A stretch of 64,000 nt of DNA from Bacteroidota bacterium (GTDB lineage Bacteria > Bacteroidota > Bacteroidia > Chitinophagales > Saprospiraceae): NCBI GenBank assembly GCA_003045895.1, contig PZPC01000002.1, forward strand, positions 1 to 64,000. The letters are read 5' to 3'. The stretch's first letter is position 1. The number at the start of each line of letters is the position of its first letter. The notes beneath the pieces were generated by a model. The model was not told where the DNA came from. It did not search any database and saw only the letters and a program-made list of their open reading frames with translations. Of this stretch, positions 21,322 to 33,687 are shown piece by piece. Position numbers and translations under genes: made by a program.

Positions 21322-23829
21322 ATGGATTGGCATAAAAATAGCAGTGTGATAGACAAAACCACCAAATGGGCAACCCAACAAGGCGCCGCCCTCACCCACT
21401 GGGCAAAAGCACAACCGGGTTGGCGATTGGTACTGTACGGTATCGGCGGTCCGCTGGCGGCGGGTATCGGACTCGTTCTGGTACTGAGTGCCCTGATCTG
21501 GCTGGGTGCTTTCGGTGCCCTGCCCTCGTATCCGGAGCTTAAAAACATCCACAACCACCAGGCTTCGGAGATCTACAGCGAAGATGGGATCCAGCTTGGT
21601 AAATACTACATTGAAAACCGCACCGATGCCACCCTCGACGAGATCTCGCCGCTGGTTATCCAGGGCCTGGTAGCAACCGAAGACGCCCGTTTTTTTGAGC
21701 ACAGCGGGATCGACCTGCGCGCCTGGGGACGGGTCATTGTGAAATCCATTCTCCTCCAGGACGAATCCTCGGGCGGCGGCAGTACCCTCAGCCAGCAGCT
21801 GGCCAAAAACCTCTTCCCCCGGCGAAATTACGCCTTGCTCGGTTTGCCCATCAACAAGCTGCGCGAAATGTTCGTCGCCCGGCGGCTGGAAAACACCTAC
21901 GACAAGGAGGAACTGCTGCGCATGTACCTCAATACCGTTCCTTTTGGGGAAAACGCCTTTGGGATCAAGGTAGCGGCTTTCCGTTTTTTCAACAAATCGG
22001 CTGAGCACCTGAAAGCCGAAGAAGCGGCCTTGTTGGTCGGGATGCTCAAGGGCACCTCCCTGTACAATCCCCGCCGCAACCCCGACCAGGCGCAGGAACG
22101 CCGCAACGTGGTGCTGCGGCAGCTCGTCAAGGCGGGCCACCTGCCGGCTGCCGAACTGGACAGCCTCTGCCAATTGCCCGTCCTACTGGACTTCAAACTG
22201 GAAGGGCACAACGAAGGCATGGCTACCTACTTCCGCGAACACCTGCGCCAGGAAGTGTTGCAGGTGCTAAAGGACAAGAAAAAAGCCGACGGCTCGGCCT
22301 ACAACCTGTATACCGATGGACTGAAAATTTATACCACCATCAACAGCCGGATGCAACGCCACGCGGAAGCGGCCGTCGCCTACCAGATGCCGTTGGTACA
22401 GGCGCGGTTTGCCGCCGACTGGCGCAAGCGCAGCCCCTGGTCCGATGCGACCCTGCGGCGGGCTCTGCTACAGACACCGCGCTACCAGCAACTCAAAGAA
22501 CGCCGCCGTTCGGAGGCTGAAATTGAAAAGAGTTTTGCCACCCCCGTCGCCATGACCATCTTCGACTGGAAGGGCGGTGCCGTAGATACCCTCCTGAGTC
22601 CGCTGGATTCCCTCAAGCACTACCTCATGTTGCTCAACGTGGGGCTGCTCTCGGTGGAACCCGCTACGGGCCTCGTCCGGGCCTGGGTGGGCGGCATCGA
22701 CCACCGCTTTATCCAGTACGACCACGTCAAGTCGAAACGCCCCGTGGGTTCTACCTTTAAGCCCATCGTCTACGCGGCGGCATTGCAGAGCGGCATGATG
22801 CCTTGCGAATACACCGAAAACCAATTGCATACCTACGACCAGTTCAAGGGCTGGCAACCGCAGAACAGCGATGGCAAGTACGGCGGCGCCTATTCCCTCG
22901 CCGGTGCGCTCAGCAATTCGGTGAATACCGTCGCCGTAGAACTGGCCCTGCGCGCCGGGCTGAAAAACGTGCGCCAACTGGCCCGCGACATGGGCGTCAG
23001 CAGTGACATCCCCCTGGTGCCCGCCATTGCACTGGGTGCGGTGGATGCCAGCCTGATTGATATGGTTACGGTTTATGCGACCTTGGCCAACCGGGGCTAC
23101 CGACCCGACCGGCTCCACTACCTGGACAAAATTGTGACCGCCGACGGCGAGGTACTCGCTACTTTTCCCCGCCCCAACGGCAAGAAATTCGTCAAAGTGC
23201 TCGAACCTGGCCACGCCGACATGATGCTCAACCTCTTGCAGTCTGTCGTCGACAGCGGCACGGCCCAACGGCTGCGCTCAGAATTCGGTATCCAGGGCAC
23301 CCTCATGGGTAAGACCGGTACCACCCAGGAGCAGGGCGACGGCTGGTTTGTAGGCTTCAACTCCCAGTTGGTGACCGGGGTGTGGGTGGGTGCCGACCAG
23401 CCGGGCATCCATTTCCGGACCCTCTCCAACGGGCAGGCGTCGCGCACGGCATTGCCCATCTTCGGCTCCTACACGGTGCGCGTCTACAAGGATGCCAAAT
23501 TCAAAAAAATCCGCCAGGCGACTTATCCCGAGCCGCCCGAAATGGTACTGGCCCTGCTGGAATGTCCGCCCTATCTGCCCGAACTGCCGGTTGTGGGTTA
23601 CGAAGATGCTCCCGTGGATCAGATGGTCGACTGGAACCGAACCATCGAGTCCATCGATCCGGTGCGCCTGCAGGAAGTCCTTACTGACAATCCGCGCCGC
23701 GACAACGAAAACCTCTCGGAATACGCTGAACGCATCCGCCGGCTCGCCGGCCGCGATGAGCGCCGCGAAGAACGGCGCGATTACTGGGGAAAGGTTTTCT
23801 TTGGCAAAAAAGAGGACGGCGGCGGGTAG
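21322..23829 (+). CDS. Penicillin-binding protein 1A (transglycosylase/transpeptidase)
   Basis: ATEDARFFEHSGID, GGSTLSQQLAKNLF, KRPVGSTFKPIVY (SxxK), SNSVNTVAV, MGKTGTTQ (KTG). Confidence 0.95.
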   Translation: MDWHKNSSVIDKTTKWATQQGAALTHWAKAQPGWRLVLYGIGGPLAAGIGLVLVLSALIWLGAFGALPSYPELKNIHNHQASEIYSEDGIQLGKYYIENRTDATLDEISPLVIQGLVATEDARFFEHSGIDLRAWGRVIVKSILLQDESSGGGSTLSQQLAKNLFPRRNYALLGLPINKLREMFVARRLENTYDKEELLRMYLNTVPFGENAFGIKVAAFRFFNKSAEHLKAEEAALLVGMLKGTSLYNPRRNPDQAQERRNVVLRQLVKAGHLPAAELDSLCQLPVLLDFKLEGHNEGMATYFREHLRQEVLQVLKDKKKADGSAYNLYTDGLKIYTTINSRMQRHAEAAVAYQMPLVQARFAADWRKRSPWSDATLRRALLQTPRYQQLKERRRSEAEIEKSFATPVAMTIFDWKGGAVDTLLSPLDSLKHYLMLLNVGLLSVEPATGLVRAWVGGIDHRFIQYDHVKSKRPVGSTFKPIVYAAALQSGMMPCEYTENQLHTYDQFKGWQPQNSDGKYGGAYSLAGALSNSVNTVAVELALRAGLKNVRQLARDMGVSSDIPLVPAIALGAVDASLIDMVTVYATLANRGYRPDRLHYLDKIVTADGEVLATFPRPNGKKFVKVLEPGHADMMLNLLQSVVDSGTAQRLRSEFGIQGTLMGKTGTTQEQGDGWFVGFNSQLVTGVWVGADQPGIHFRTLSNGQASRTALPIFGSYTVRVYKDAKFKKIRQATYPEPPEMVLALLECPPYLPELPVVGYEDAPVDQMVDWNRTIESIDPVRLQEVLTDNPRRDNENLSEYAERIRRLAGRDERREERRDYWGKVFFGKKEDGGG

Positions 23830-23830
23830 G

Positions 23831-25903
23831 CTAAATCTCGTACTGACTGACCGCTTCCCCGGCTTCGGTGGCTTCGGTAACTTCCGCGCTGGGATCCAGC
23901 ACCACTTCTTCCATAGCACGTGCACGCGCCGCAGGTAGTGGCACGGGCATCGACCCGAACAGCTGCACATCCTTATCGAAGTGACGGTACAACTCGTCCA
24001 GTGGAATGGTAAAAGCGTGATCAACGTCGAAGTCGTTGAGGTTGTCGCACCCCAACATATCGGCGGCGATAAACTGCCCCAGCTGGTAATAGGACTCCCA
24101 CTGGATGGGATCAAAAAACTGATCGGCAGTGGATTCGTGGGGAAAATCGGGGTTGTAGATCTTGTACTTGTAGGTACCGTATTTCAGCGGGTCCTTTTCA
24201 GGCGAAATATCGGGCCGGCCAACGGGTGCCGTAACGGTACTCTTGACGTAAACAAAGACGCCTGTTTTTTTGCCGCCAGGGTAGTGAATGATCTTCTCTT
24301 CTCCGTTTTCTTCGATTTTGTCCCACAGTTGGTAGAGGTCTGCTACCACGAAGCGCTTCCGCGAATAGCCGTGGCTGGGCTTTACCCGCATCACATCTTC
24401 GGGGACTTGGTCGCGCCGAAAGCGGATGTCGATGCCCAATTCGTTGCGCGCCCGAACGGTCAGGTTTTCCAGATCGGCGAAGAGAAACGAAGAATCCGCG
24501 CCGGCATCTACCGAAATAATGAGTTTGCACTGCCGGCGCAACAATTCCATCACCCCGAGGTTTTCGATGTGCCCGCCGTCGCTGATGTTCACCATTTTCT
24601 TATCGGTTCCGATACGCCCAAACAATTCGTAAAAAAAATAAAACGGCCACCAGACCACGGGCCAGGAGGTCTTCATGCGCAGGGGGTTCCAGGTCCAGAA
24701 ACCCAGGCGGAGGTTGAAAATGGTGAGCAAGATACTGAGTAACTTATTGGAATAAATTCCCAGGCCCGGATTCACGGCGGCTGCCGAGATGGTGACGGCG
24801 GCCGGCAACGTCATTTGGCGGTAGCCGTTGGCGGTGGCCGTTGGCACGTAGCCCACCAGCTTGGCTCCGCAAAAAAGCGGCGAAAGCAGGAAATAATCAC
24901 TGGCCTTGGCGCCCTGGAAGTTGGGGTCTTTGCTCGATTGCAGGTTCAGACAGGTATTGATCAGCGGATAGGGCGCGAAATAATCGTCTTCCGCGTCACT
25001 GCCGGGCTGGAAGAGGTTCTTCAGCAGGACGTTCTTATTTTCGCGGGCGAAATGCAGAAAAGCGTCCGCCAGTTGCTTGCGGTAGAACCGGTGAAAGCTG
25101 GTGGCGTTGGGGTTGGTGAGCAAGCCCATCAGCACCAGCACGAAGCCCACGGTGAGAAAGACCAGCAGCTGTTCGCCGTTGGGTGCTTTGATCGACTGGA
25201 AGCTTTGCACGACCGGCCAGCTGAAAGTGAGCAACACCAGCAGGACAAAGCCTGTTTCAACGCGATTGAACCTATTCGAAATCCCGAGGCGGTAAACGGC
25301 CGCCACGTTGAGCAGGTAATGGGTTACCACCAAGCCCAACCCCACGTAGAGAACTTCTGGCAGGAGCCAGGCGACGTGTCGTTGCAGGGCATCGGTAAAA
25401 TCGATTTCGACGAGGTCATAATATTTAAAAAAGAAATAAGACCCCCCCACCAGGGCCAACAGGACGGCCGGGCTAACCAGGCTCATCAGGAAACTGACCA
25501 AAAAAGCAACGACCAGGGTAACCTGGTTCCAGATCTTCACCCCGCCCGTTCCCGGAAACAGGTATTCGCCCCGCTTACGCAGGTAGTCGATGTGCTCCTC
25601 GTCGAAGAGTTGGTTTTCCTGGCCTTTTTCCCGGAGGGTCGCCTGCAGGTAGGCGCCGGTGTACCCCCCACCAGACACGGTGCTGAGGTAATCGGCCTGT
25701 TTGATGAGTCCAAACTTGTGGAGGGTTTTTAAAATCCCCATATTGATGGTCGCCGAGCGGATACCACCGCCGGAAAGCGCGATCCCAAATCGATTGTCGG
25801 CGAGCGCGGCGGCGAATGCTTCGCCCACCAATTTGGCCCGCCGTTGCCGGAGCAATTCATCTTCGGCGGCGATGACGTCGGAATAGGAAATTTTATCGGG
25901 CAT
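23831..25903 (-). CDS. Patatin-like phospholipase family protein with internal TM segments
   Basis: FGIALSGGGIRSATINMGIL, YLSTVSGGGYTGAYL, ISDGGHIENLGVMELL; hydrophobic block between them. Confidence 0.85.
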   Translation of the reverse strand: MPDKISYSDVIAAEDELLRQRRAKLVGEAFAAALADNRFGIALSGGGIRSATINMGILKTLHKFGLIKQADYLSTVSGGGYTGAYLQATLREKGQENQLFDEEHIDYLRKRGEYLFPGTGGVKIWNQVTLVVAFLVSFLMSLVSPAVLLALVGGSYFFFKYYDLVEIDFTDALQRHVAWLLPEVLYVGLGLVVTHYLLNVAAVYRLGISNRFNRVETGFVLLVLLTFSWPVVQSFQSIKAPNGEQLLVFLTVGFVLVLMGLLTNPNATSFHRFYRKQLADAFLHFARENKNVLLKNLFQPGSDAEDDYFAPYPLINTCLNLQSSKDPNFQGAKASDYFLLSPLFCGAKLVGYVPTATANGYRQMTLPAAVTISAAAVNPGLGIYSNKLLSILLTIFNLRLGFWTWNPLRMKTSWPVVWWPFYFFYELFGRIGTDKKMVNISDGGHIENLGVMELLRRQCKLIISVDAGADSSFLFADLENLTVRARNELGIDIRFRRDQVPEDVMRVKPSHGYSRKRFVVADLYQLWDKIEENGEEKIIHYPGGKKTGVFVYVKSTVTAPVGRPDISPEKDPLKYGTYKYKIYNPDFPHESTADQFFDPIQWESYYQLGQFIAADMLGCDNLNDFDVDHAFTIPLDELYRHFDKDVQLFGSMPVPLPAARARAMEEVVLDPSAEVTEATEAGEAVSQYEI

Positions 25904-25959
25904 AGCGCGGTACTTTTGTAGCAATGATAGCACTCCTTTTCAGCAGCCAAAACGAGCGC

Positions 25960-27189
25960 TTAAATATCGGACGTAATCAGCAAATCCAGATCGGTAGATT
26001 TGATATCAAAACGACGCCCCAGGTACGCGTTCGTCAGGCAGCCCTTGTAGGTGTAGACGCCGTGGCGGAGGCCCAGGCTGCCGAAGAGAATCTTTTCGAT
26101 ACTTTGCACGTCGCCAGCCCGCAGCAGTATCGGTGTCATAATGTTGCTGGTGGCAATGGAGGCGGTGCGTGCTACCCGGGACGCAATATTGGGAACACAG
26201 TAGTGGATAACGCCGTGTTTGACGAAGGTCGGCTTGTCCAGCGAGGTAACGCGGGAGGTGGCAAAGCAGCCGCCCTGATCGATGCTCACGTCGATGATCA
26301 CCGCGCCGTCCTTCATTTTTTCGATCATGGATTCGTTGACCACCACGGGCGTGCGGCCACTCTCGGAATGGATAGCACCAATGACCACCTCGGCAGAAAC
26401 CAGTTCGCGTTCGAGATAGACCGGATTGAGGGAACTGGTGTAGAGTGGCCGGCCTACCTGGTTCTGGATCCTTTTGAGTTTGTAAATGTTGTCGTCGAAA
26501 ATTCGGACCTCGGCACCCAGGCCCAGGGCTGTCCGGGTGGCATATTCGGCTACGATCCCCGCTCCCAGGATGACCACTTTGGCACTGGGCACGCCGGAAA
26601 TCCCCCCCAGGAGCACCCCCGCGCCACCACTGGTATTGGAGAGCAGTTCGCCTGCGGTGAGCATGGCGCTGATGCCAGCCATTTCACTCATAATGCGCAC
26701 GATGGGAAAATAGCCAGATTCGTCCTTGATGTACTCCATGGCCAGCGCAATAACCCGTTTGTGTTTGAGCCGGTAAATGTACTCGGCGTTGATGATGGGC
26801 AATTGCAGCGGGGAGATGAGGAGTTGGTTGGGCCGCATGAATTCAATTTCGTCCAGCGTAGGCGGCGCGACTTTGATAATGACATCGGCTTTGTAAACTT
26901 CTTCCGGGCTGGCCGCAATTTCTGCTCCTGCTTCCGAATAATCGTGGTCCGAAAACCGGGATTTGTCGCCGGCACCCGTTTCCAGCACAATACGATGACC
27001 CGCTGCCACGAGGGTCGTCACCGACGAAGGCACCAGGGCTATCCGGTTTTCTTGCAGCGTGATTTCTTTGGGAATGCCGATGTAGAGCTTGCGCTCACGA
27101 GGGAACCGTTGCAGCGTTTCGGGTTGTGTCATCAGTTGCACATCCGTAAACTCCTTGGGCATTTGAATTTTCTTCTCCTTATCACTCAT
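25960..27189 (-). CDS. ald: Alanine dehydrogenase
   Basis: IGIPKEITLQENRIALVPSSV, VVILGAGIVAEYATRTALGLGAEV, IDVSIDQGGCFATSRVTSLDKPTFVKHGVIHYCVPNIAS. Confidence 0.92.
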   Translation of the reverse strand: MSDKEKKIQMPKEFTDVQLMTQPETLQRFPRERKLYIGIPKEITLQENRIALVPSSVTTLVAAGHRIVLETGAGDKSRFSDHDYSEAGAEIAASPEEVYKADVIIKVAPPTLDEIEFMRPNQLLISPLQLPIINAEYIYRLKHKRVIALAMEYIKDESGYFPIVRIMSEMAGISAMLTAGELLSNTSGGAGVLLGGISGVPSAKVVILGAGIVAEYATRTALGLGAEVRIFDDNIYKLKRIQNQVGRPLYTSSLNPVYLERELVSAEVVIGAIHSESGRTPVVVNESMIEKMKDGAVIIDVSIDQGGCFATSRVTSLDKPTFVKHGVIHYCVPNIASRVARTASIATSNIMTPILLRAGDVQSIEKILFGSLGLRHGVYTYKGCLTNAYLGRRFDIKSTDLDLLITSDI

Positions 27190-27314
27190 TCAGCATCGCT
27201 TAGTAGGCCTAATAAATGGACCGCACACCGTTAGTCGTTTTTTAAAAAAGGTCCCCAAAGGACAACCCGGTGGACACCATTCATCAAAAATAATGTTTTC
27301 CGCGCGGATTTTGA

Positions 27315-29447
<2,133 letters not shown>

Positions 29448-29479
29448 GCCGGGCTAACCCGGACTTTCGGATAACAAAA

Positions 29480-29515
29480 GCGGGCAGCACCACAAGGTGT
29501 TGCCCGCTTTTTTTT
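29480..29515. terminator. Intrinsic terminator downstream of gyrB
   Basis: GCGGGCAGCACC-ACAA-GGTGTTGCCCGC followed by 8 T. Confidence 0.88.
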
Positions 29516-29762
29516 ATCCCCCTGCCAGGCCCACCCCGCCAAACGACCCCCATTCTTCAATATGCCATTTCAGACAAACAATATTCCGCTTAAATGCGCT
29601 ATCTAAGTTATTAAAAATGCAATAGTCGAGTATTAAGCAAATAATTATCTGAGGCGCCGATTTTCATTTGTGCTTTTTATTATGCTTTTTGTATAACTTA
29701 CCCGTCTTAAAACAACAACACCCCACCAACACACTTTATTTTATCCATTAAATTAGCAGATT

Positions 29763-32357
29763 ATGAAAATAGTTAACTATCTACTTCTGCTATTCCTATG
29801 TCCCGTATTTTTATTTGGGCAAAGAATAGTAAGTGACCGGGTACAAAAAGCTGAAACCAAGCTACCCAAAGTCAATTATTCCCTCGTAAATGCGAGCAGC
29901 CAAAGCCTGAAAGACGCGGGAATACCTGAAAATGTGCTTTCCGAAGGAATACTGGTCAACCTGAACCAGGCTAGTATCCGGACATTGCTCAACACCCGAC
30001 CTGAATTGCTGGAACTTCGCTTTCCCCTGCCGGGCCTCGGAGAAACCAGTGTCACACTTATTCCTAACAAAGTACTTACAAGTGATTTCATCCTGCGTAC
30101 CAGCGACGGCCGGACACTTGATTACCAACCCGGGTTGTATTACTACGGCACCGTGACCAACGACCCCAGTACCCTGGTAGCCATCAGTATCTTTGACCAG
30201 GAAATTCACGGTATGATCAGCACCGACCGCGGTAATTTTGTCATCGGAAAACTGGAGGAACCAGGTAGTGAGCAACACCTTATTTATAACGATCGTGCGT
30301 ACAAGCAATCCTTCGATCTGGACTGTGGCACCGAAGACGACGGCGTGGGCTACAAACCCAGCCAGCTGGAATTTGACGCCACCAAAGCAGTTGGCGACTG
30401 TATCCGGGTATACGTAGAAATCGACGATGATGTGGTTACCAACAAAGGTGGTGCAACGGGTGCCACCAACTACATTACCGGCCTGTTCAACCAGACCATC
30501 ACCCTCTACGCCAACGAGAGCCTGAACATGGTGGTATCTGAAATCAAAGCCTGGACCACCCCGGCGCCCTATTCCGGTACCTCGTCCAGTGCCATGCTAA
30601 GCAGCTACCAGGCCAATACGGGCACCTTCAATGGCGACCTCTCTCACCTGGTTTCTTACCAGGCCAGTGGAGGTATCGCCGCCGGTTTTGCAGGAATATG
30701 TGCGACCAACCCCGACAACTCCAAGTGTTTTAGCAGCATTGATGCTTCTTACAGCAACGTACCTACCTATTCTTTCTCGGTGATGGTGGTCACTCACGAG
30801 ATGGGTCACCTCATCGGATCGCGCCACACGCACGCTTGTGTATGGAATGGCAACAATACCGCCATCGACGGTTGCGCGGGTGGTGTGGAAGGCGGTTGCG
30901 CCCTGCCCGGTAGCCCTTCCGGTGGTGGTACGATCATGAGCTATTGCCACCTTACTACGGGTATCAATTTCAACCTGGGCTTTGGCGCTCAGCCCGGAGC
31001 GGTAATCCGCAATACCGTGGCCAATGCGAGCTGCCTGGCACCTTGTGGCGGCGGCGGTGGCCCAACGTGTACGGATGGCGTGCAAAACGGTACCGAAACG
31101 GGCGTAGATTGTGGCGGCTCCAGCTGCCCCGCTTGCCCGACGGCTTGTAACGACAACCCAGTTACCATCTCGATAACTTTTGACAATTACCCCGAAGAAA
31201 CAAGTTGGACCGTCACCAACGCCAGTGGGTCGGTAGTTGCTTCCGGTGGCACTTACGGTGCACAACCGGATGGTTCGACCCTGGTTCAGAACCTGTGCCT
31301 GGTCAACGGCTGTTACAATTTCAACATCTTCGATGCGTATGGCGACGGGATGTGTTGCACTTACGGAAACGGCAGTTATACCGTTTCGGCGGGTGGCAGC
31401 ACCGTAGCCAGTGGTGGATCATTCACCACCAGCCAGAGCACGAATTTCTGCGTGGGGGCAGCTGCACCTACCTGTACGGATGGTATCCAGAACGGTGACG
31501 AAACCGGTGTCGACTGTGGCGGTTCTACCTGCCCTTCTTGTCCTACGGGTGGTAGCCAGGTGCTGCTGGGATCGTATTTCGAGACCGGCTTTGATGGCTG
31601 GTCAGATGGGGGCGCCGATTGTGCGCGCTACGCAGGGACGTACTCCTACGAAGGTACTTACTCCATCCAGTTGCGCGACAACTCCGGAACAGCTTCCGCG
31701 ATGACCTCGGGCAGCTTTAATGTGACCAGTTTCAACCAACTGGAAATCAAATTCTACTTCTATGCCAACAGCATGGAAACCGGCGAAGATTTCTGGGTGC
31801 GTTACTACAATGGTTCCACCTGGCAAACGGTGGCCACCTACGCCCGGGGCACCAGCTTCAACAACAATACCTTCTACACCGCTACGGTAACGCTGAATAC
31901 CAGCCAGGTGGCTTTCCCCAGCAATGCGCAATTCCGCTTCCAGTGTGATGCCAGTGCCGATAACGACCAAGTCTATATTGACCAGGTGACCATCACCGGT
32001 ATTTCAGGTGCCCTGATCGAAGCAGGTCCTATTGCGACAAGCATTACCCTCCTCGGCGACGCAACCGCAACCGAGTCGGAAATTTCCGTCTCTCCGGCAG
32101 TGTTCAACCAGGGGGTAGACGTGGTCCCAGGTCAGGTACTGGTCTTCCCGAATCCGGTAGCTGATGTACTTAACGTTCGCGCCGACGGCGAAATGCAGTC
32201 GATCCGCCTGCTCTCCGCTACGGGCCAGGTGCTGCGCCAGATTCCAATGGCCAGCGAACAGACGACCCTCGATATTGCTGATCTGAACCCCGGCATGTAT
32301 TACCTCCTCATCGAAGTGAATGGCGGGTTGATACCTCAACGGTTTGTGAAACAGTAA
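29763..32357 (+). CDS. Secreted metzincin-type zinc metalloprotease (M12B/reprolysin-like) with T9SS sorting domain
   Basis: VTHEMGHLIGSRHTHAC (HExxHxxGxxH); Cys motifs CTDGVQNGTETGVDCGGSSCPACP; C-term VFPNPVADVLNVRADG...GMYYLLIEVNGGLIPQRFVKQ. Confidence 0.92.
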   Translation: MKIVNYLLLLFLCPVFLFGQRIVSDRVQKAETKLPKVNYSLVNASSQSLKDAGIPENVLSEGILVNLNQASIRTLLNTRPELLELRFPLPGLGETSVTLIPNKVLTSDFILRTSDGRTLDYQPGLYYYGTVTNDPSTLVAISIFDQEIHGMISTDRGNFVIGKLEEPGSEQHLIYNDRAYKQSFDLDCGTEDDGVGYKPSQLEFDATKAVGDCIRVYVEIDDDVVTNKGGATGATNYITGLFNQTITLYANESLNMVVSEIKAWTTPAPYSGTSSSAMLSSYQANTGTFNGDLSHLVSYQASGGIAAGFAGICATNPDNSKCFSSIDASYSNVPTYSFSVMVVTHEMGHLIGSRHTHACVWNGNNTAIDGCAGGVEGGCALPGSPSGGGTIMSYCHLTTGINFNLGFGAQPGAVIRNTVANASCLAPCGGGGGPTCTDGVQNGTETGVDCGGSSCPACPTACNDNPVTISITFDNYPEETSWTVTNASGSVVASGGTYGAQPDGSTLVQNLCLVNGCYNFNIFDAYGDGMCCTYGNGSYTVSAGGSTVASGGSFTTSQSTNFCVGAAAPTCTDGIQNGDETGVDCGGSTCPSCPTGGSQVLLGSYFETGFDGWSDGGADCARYAGTYSYEGTYSIQLRDNSGTASAMTSGSFNVTSFNQLEIKFYFYANSMETGEDFWVRYYNGSTWQTVATYARGTSFNNNTFYTATVTLNTSQVAFPSNAQFRFQCDASADNDQVYIDQVTITGISGALIEAGPIATSITLLGDATATESEISVSPAVFNQGVDVVPGQVLVFPNPVADVLNVRADGEMQSIRLLSATGQVLRQIPMASEQTTLDIADLNPGMYYLLIEVNGGLIPQRFVKQ

Positions 32358-32379
32358 AAGAAGATCGTTTAAAAAAAAT

Positions 32380-32418
32380 AGAGGGCTTCCCGAATGATTC
32401 GAGAAGCCCTCTGCTTTT
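32380..32418. terminator. Intrinsic terminator between convergent protease and dienelactone hydrolase genes
   Basis: AGAGGGCTTC ... GAAGCCCTCT followed by a short T-rich tract. Confidence 0.8.
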
Positions 32419-32467
32419 AACGCTGTGTCTGGGAATACGTCGCTATCCTCCGAGGGTACAGCCTTGC

Positions 32468-33298
32468 TTACTGCTGCGGGAAAGTCTTGAGGAAAAATTT
32501 CTTCATCTCTTCCCACGACTGCTTATCGGCCGCTTCGTTGTAGGCCAGGGGGAGGTTGAATTTCTCGCCTTTTGCCGTGGCTCCCTTATCCGTGAACGCG
32601 TGTACCGCTCCGGGATAGTTGATGAGCTGGTAATCGGCTTTGGCGCTGTCCATCGCGGTGGTGTAGGCCGTAATTTGCTCCTGGGTCACGAATGGATCGT
32701 CGGCACCATTGAGCACCAGCACACGGGCTTTGATCTTGCCTGCTTCGGGCATCACGGGCAACCCCAGGCTCCCGTGAAAAGACACCACGCCGTCCAGGTC
32801 GACGCCATCATCGGCCATGGCCAATACCACCCCACCGCCAAAGCAGTACCCAATGGCACCGATCTCATCGGGATTGACGTGGGGATTGTTTTTTAGTTCT
32901 TCCAGAGCTGCCAGAAAGCGGGCTTTGGCCGTCGGGAAATTACCCATCACACTCATCGCAAACTTGCCGGCATCGGCGGGGTGGTCGGCTTGCTTGCCAT
33001 CACCATACATGTCTACGGCAAGGGCTACGTAACCTAGTTCGGCCAGCATCTTGGCGCGTTCGCGGGCGTAGTCGTTGTGGCCCCACCATTCGTGTACCAC
33101 CAGGATACCCGGCTTCTTGACGGTGCTGTTCTTATCGTAGGCCAGGTAACCAATCATCTTGGTCGTATCGGTTTGATAGGTAACGACCTCCCCAACTACT
33201 TCGGGGGCTACCGCTTCTGCGGTGGTTTCCTCGGTTGGAGTACCCGGGCCACAGCTCACCAAGAGGCCCAATAGGACAAAAAATGGAATGGTTTTCAT
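32468..33298 (-). CDS. Dienelactone hydrolase family lipoprotein
   Basis: GILVVHEWWGHNDYARERAKMLAELGYVALAVDMYGDGK; IGAIGYCFGGGVVLAMA; lipobox LLVSCG. Confidence 0.92.
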   Translation of the reverse strand: MKTIPFFVLLGLLVSCGPGTPTEETTAEAVAPEVVGEVVTYQTDTTKMIGYLAYDKNSTVKKPGILVVHEWWGHNDYARERAKMLAELGYVALAVDMYGDGKQADHPADAGKFAMSVMGNFPTAKARFLAALEELKNNPHVNPDEIGAIGYCFGGGVVLAMADDGVDLDGVVSFHGSLGLPVMPEAGKIKARVLVLNGADDPFVTQEQITAYTTAMDSAKADYQLINYPGAVHAFTDKGATAKGEKFNLPLAYNEAADKQSWEEMKKFFLKTFPQQ

Positions 33299-33531
33299 CG
33301 TAAATATTATTTAAGTAATGGAATGTAATAGAGAAATACGATTAAATAACAAATGTTCCTGCCTCGCCGAATTAGAAAAACCAGTCCGCTGCCTGGCCGG
33401 GAGGTCTTGGTAAAAGACCACAGCACAATCAAATTACGCCGTTGACCCAGGCTACCAAACAATCGTTTTATTTCAGCTTCTAAAAACCTCAAAAAGCCCG
33501 GCAAATAAAAATTGGATATTTGTTTATTATT

Positions 33532-33549
33532 AAAACGCAATTGCGTTTT
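33532..33549. repeat. 18-bp perfect palindrome AAAACGCAATTGCGTTTT
   Basis: Direct reading; intergenic, followed by T-rich tract. Confidence 0.8.
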
Positions 33550-33687
33550 TTTAGTTAAAAAAAACAAATAATAAATCAAAAAAATCTTTTTTTCGAAATC
33601 GTTTAAAATCTTTGTATATCTTAACGCAATTAAGCAAGCAAATACTCCAGCCACACTTCTTTTTTGTAATTAATAAACTAGCAGATT

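Noticed and set aside
25924-27234. 436-aa plus-strand ORF antisense to alanine dehydrogenase
   Set aside because: Shadow ORF; ald on the minus strand has clear motifs.
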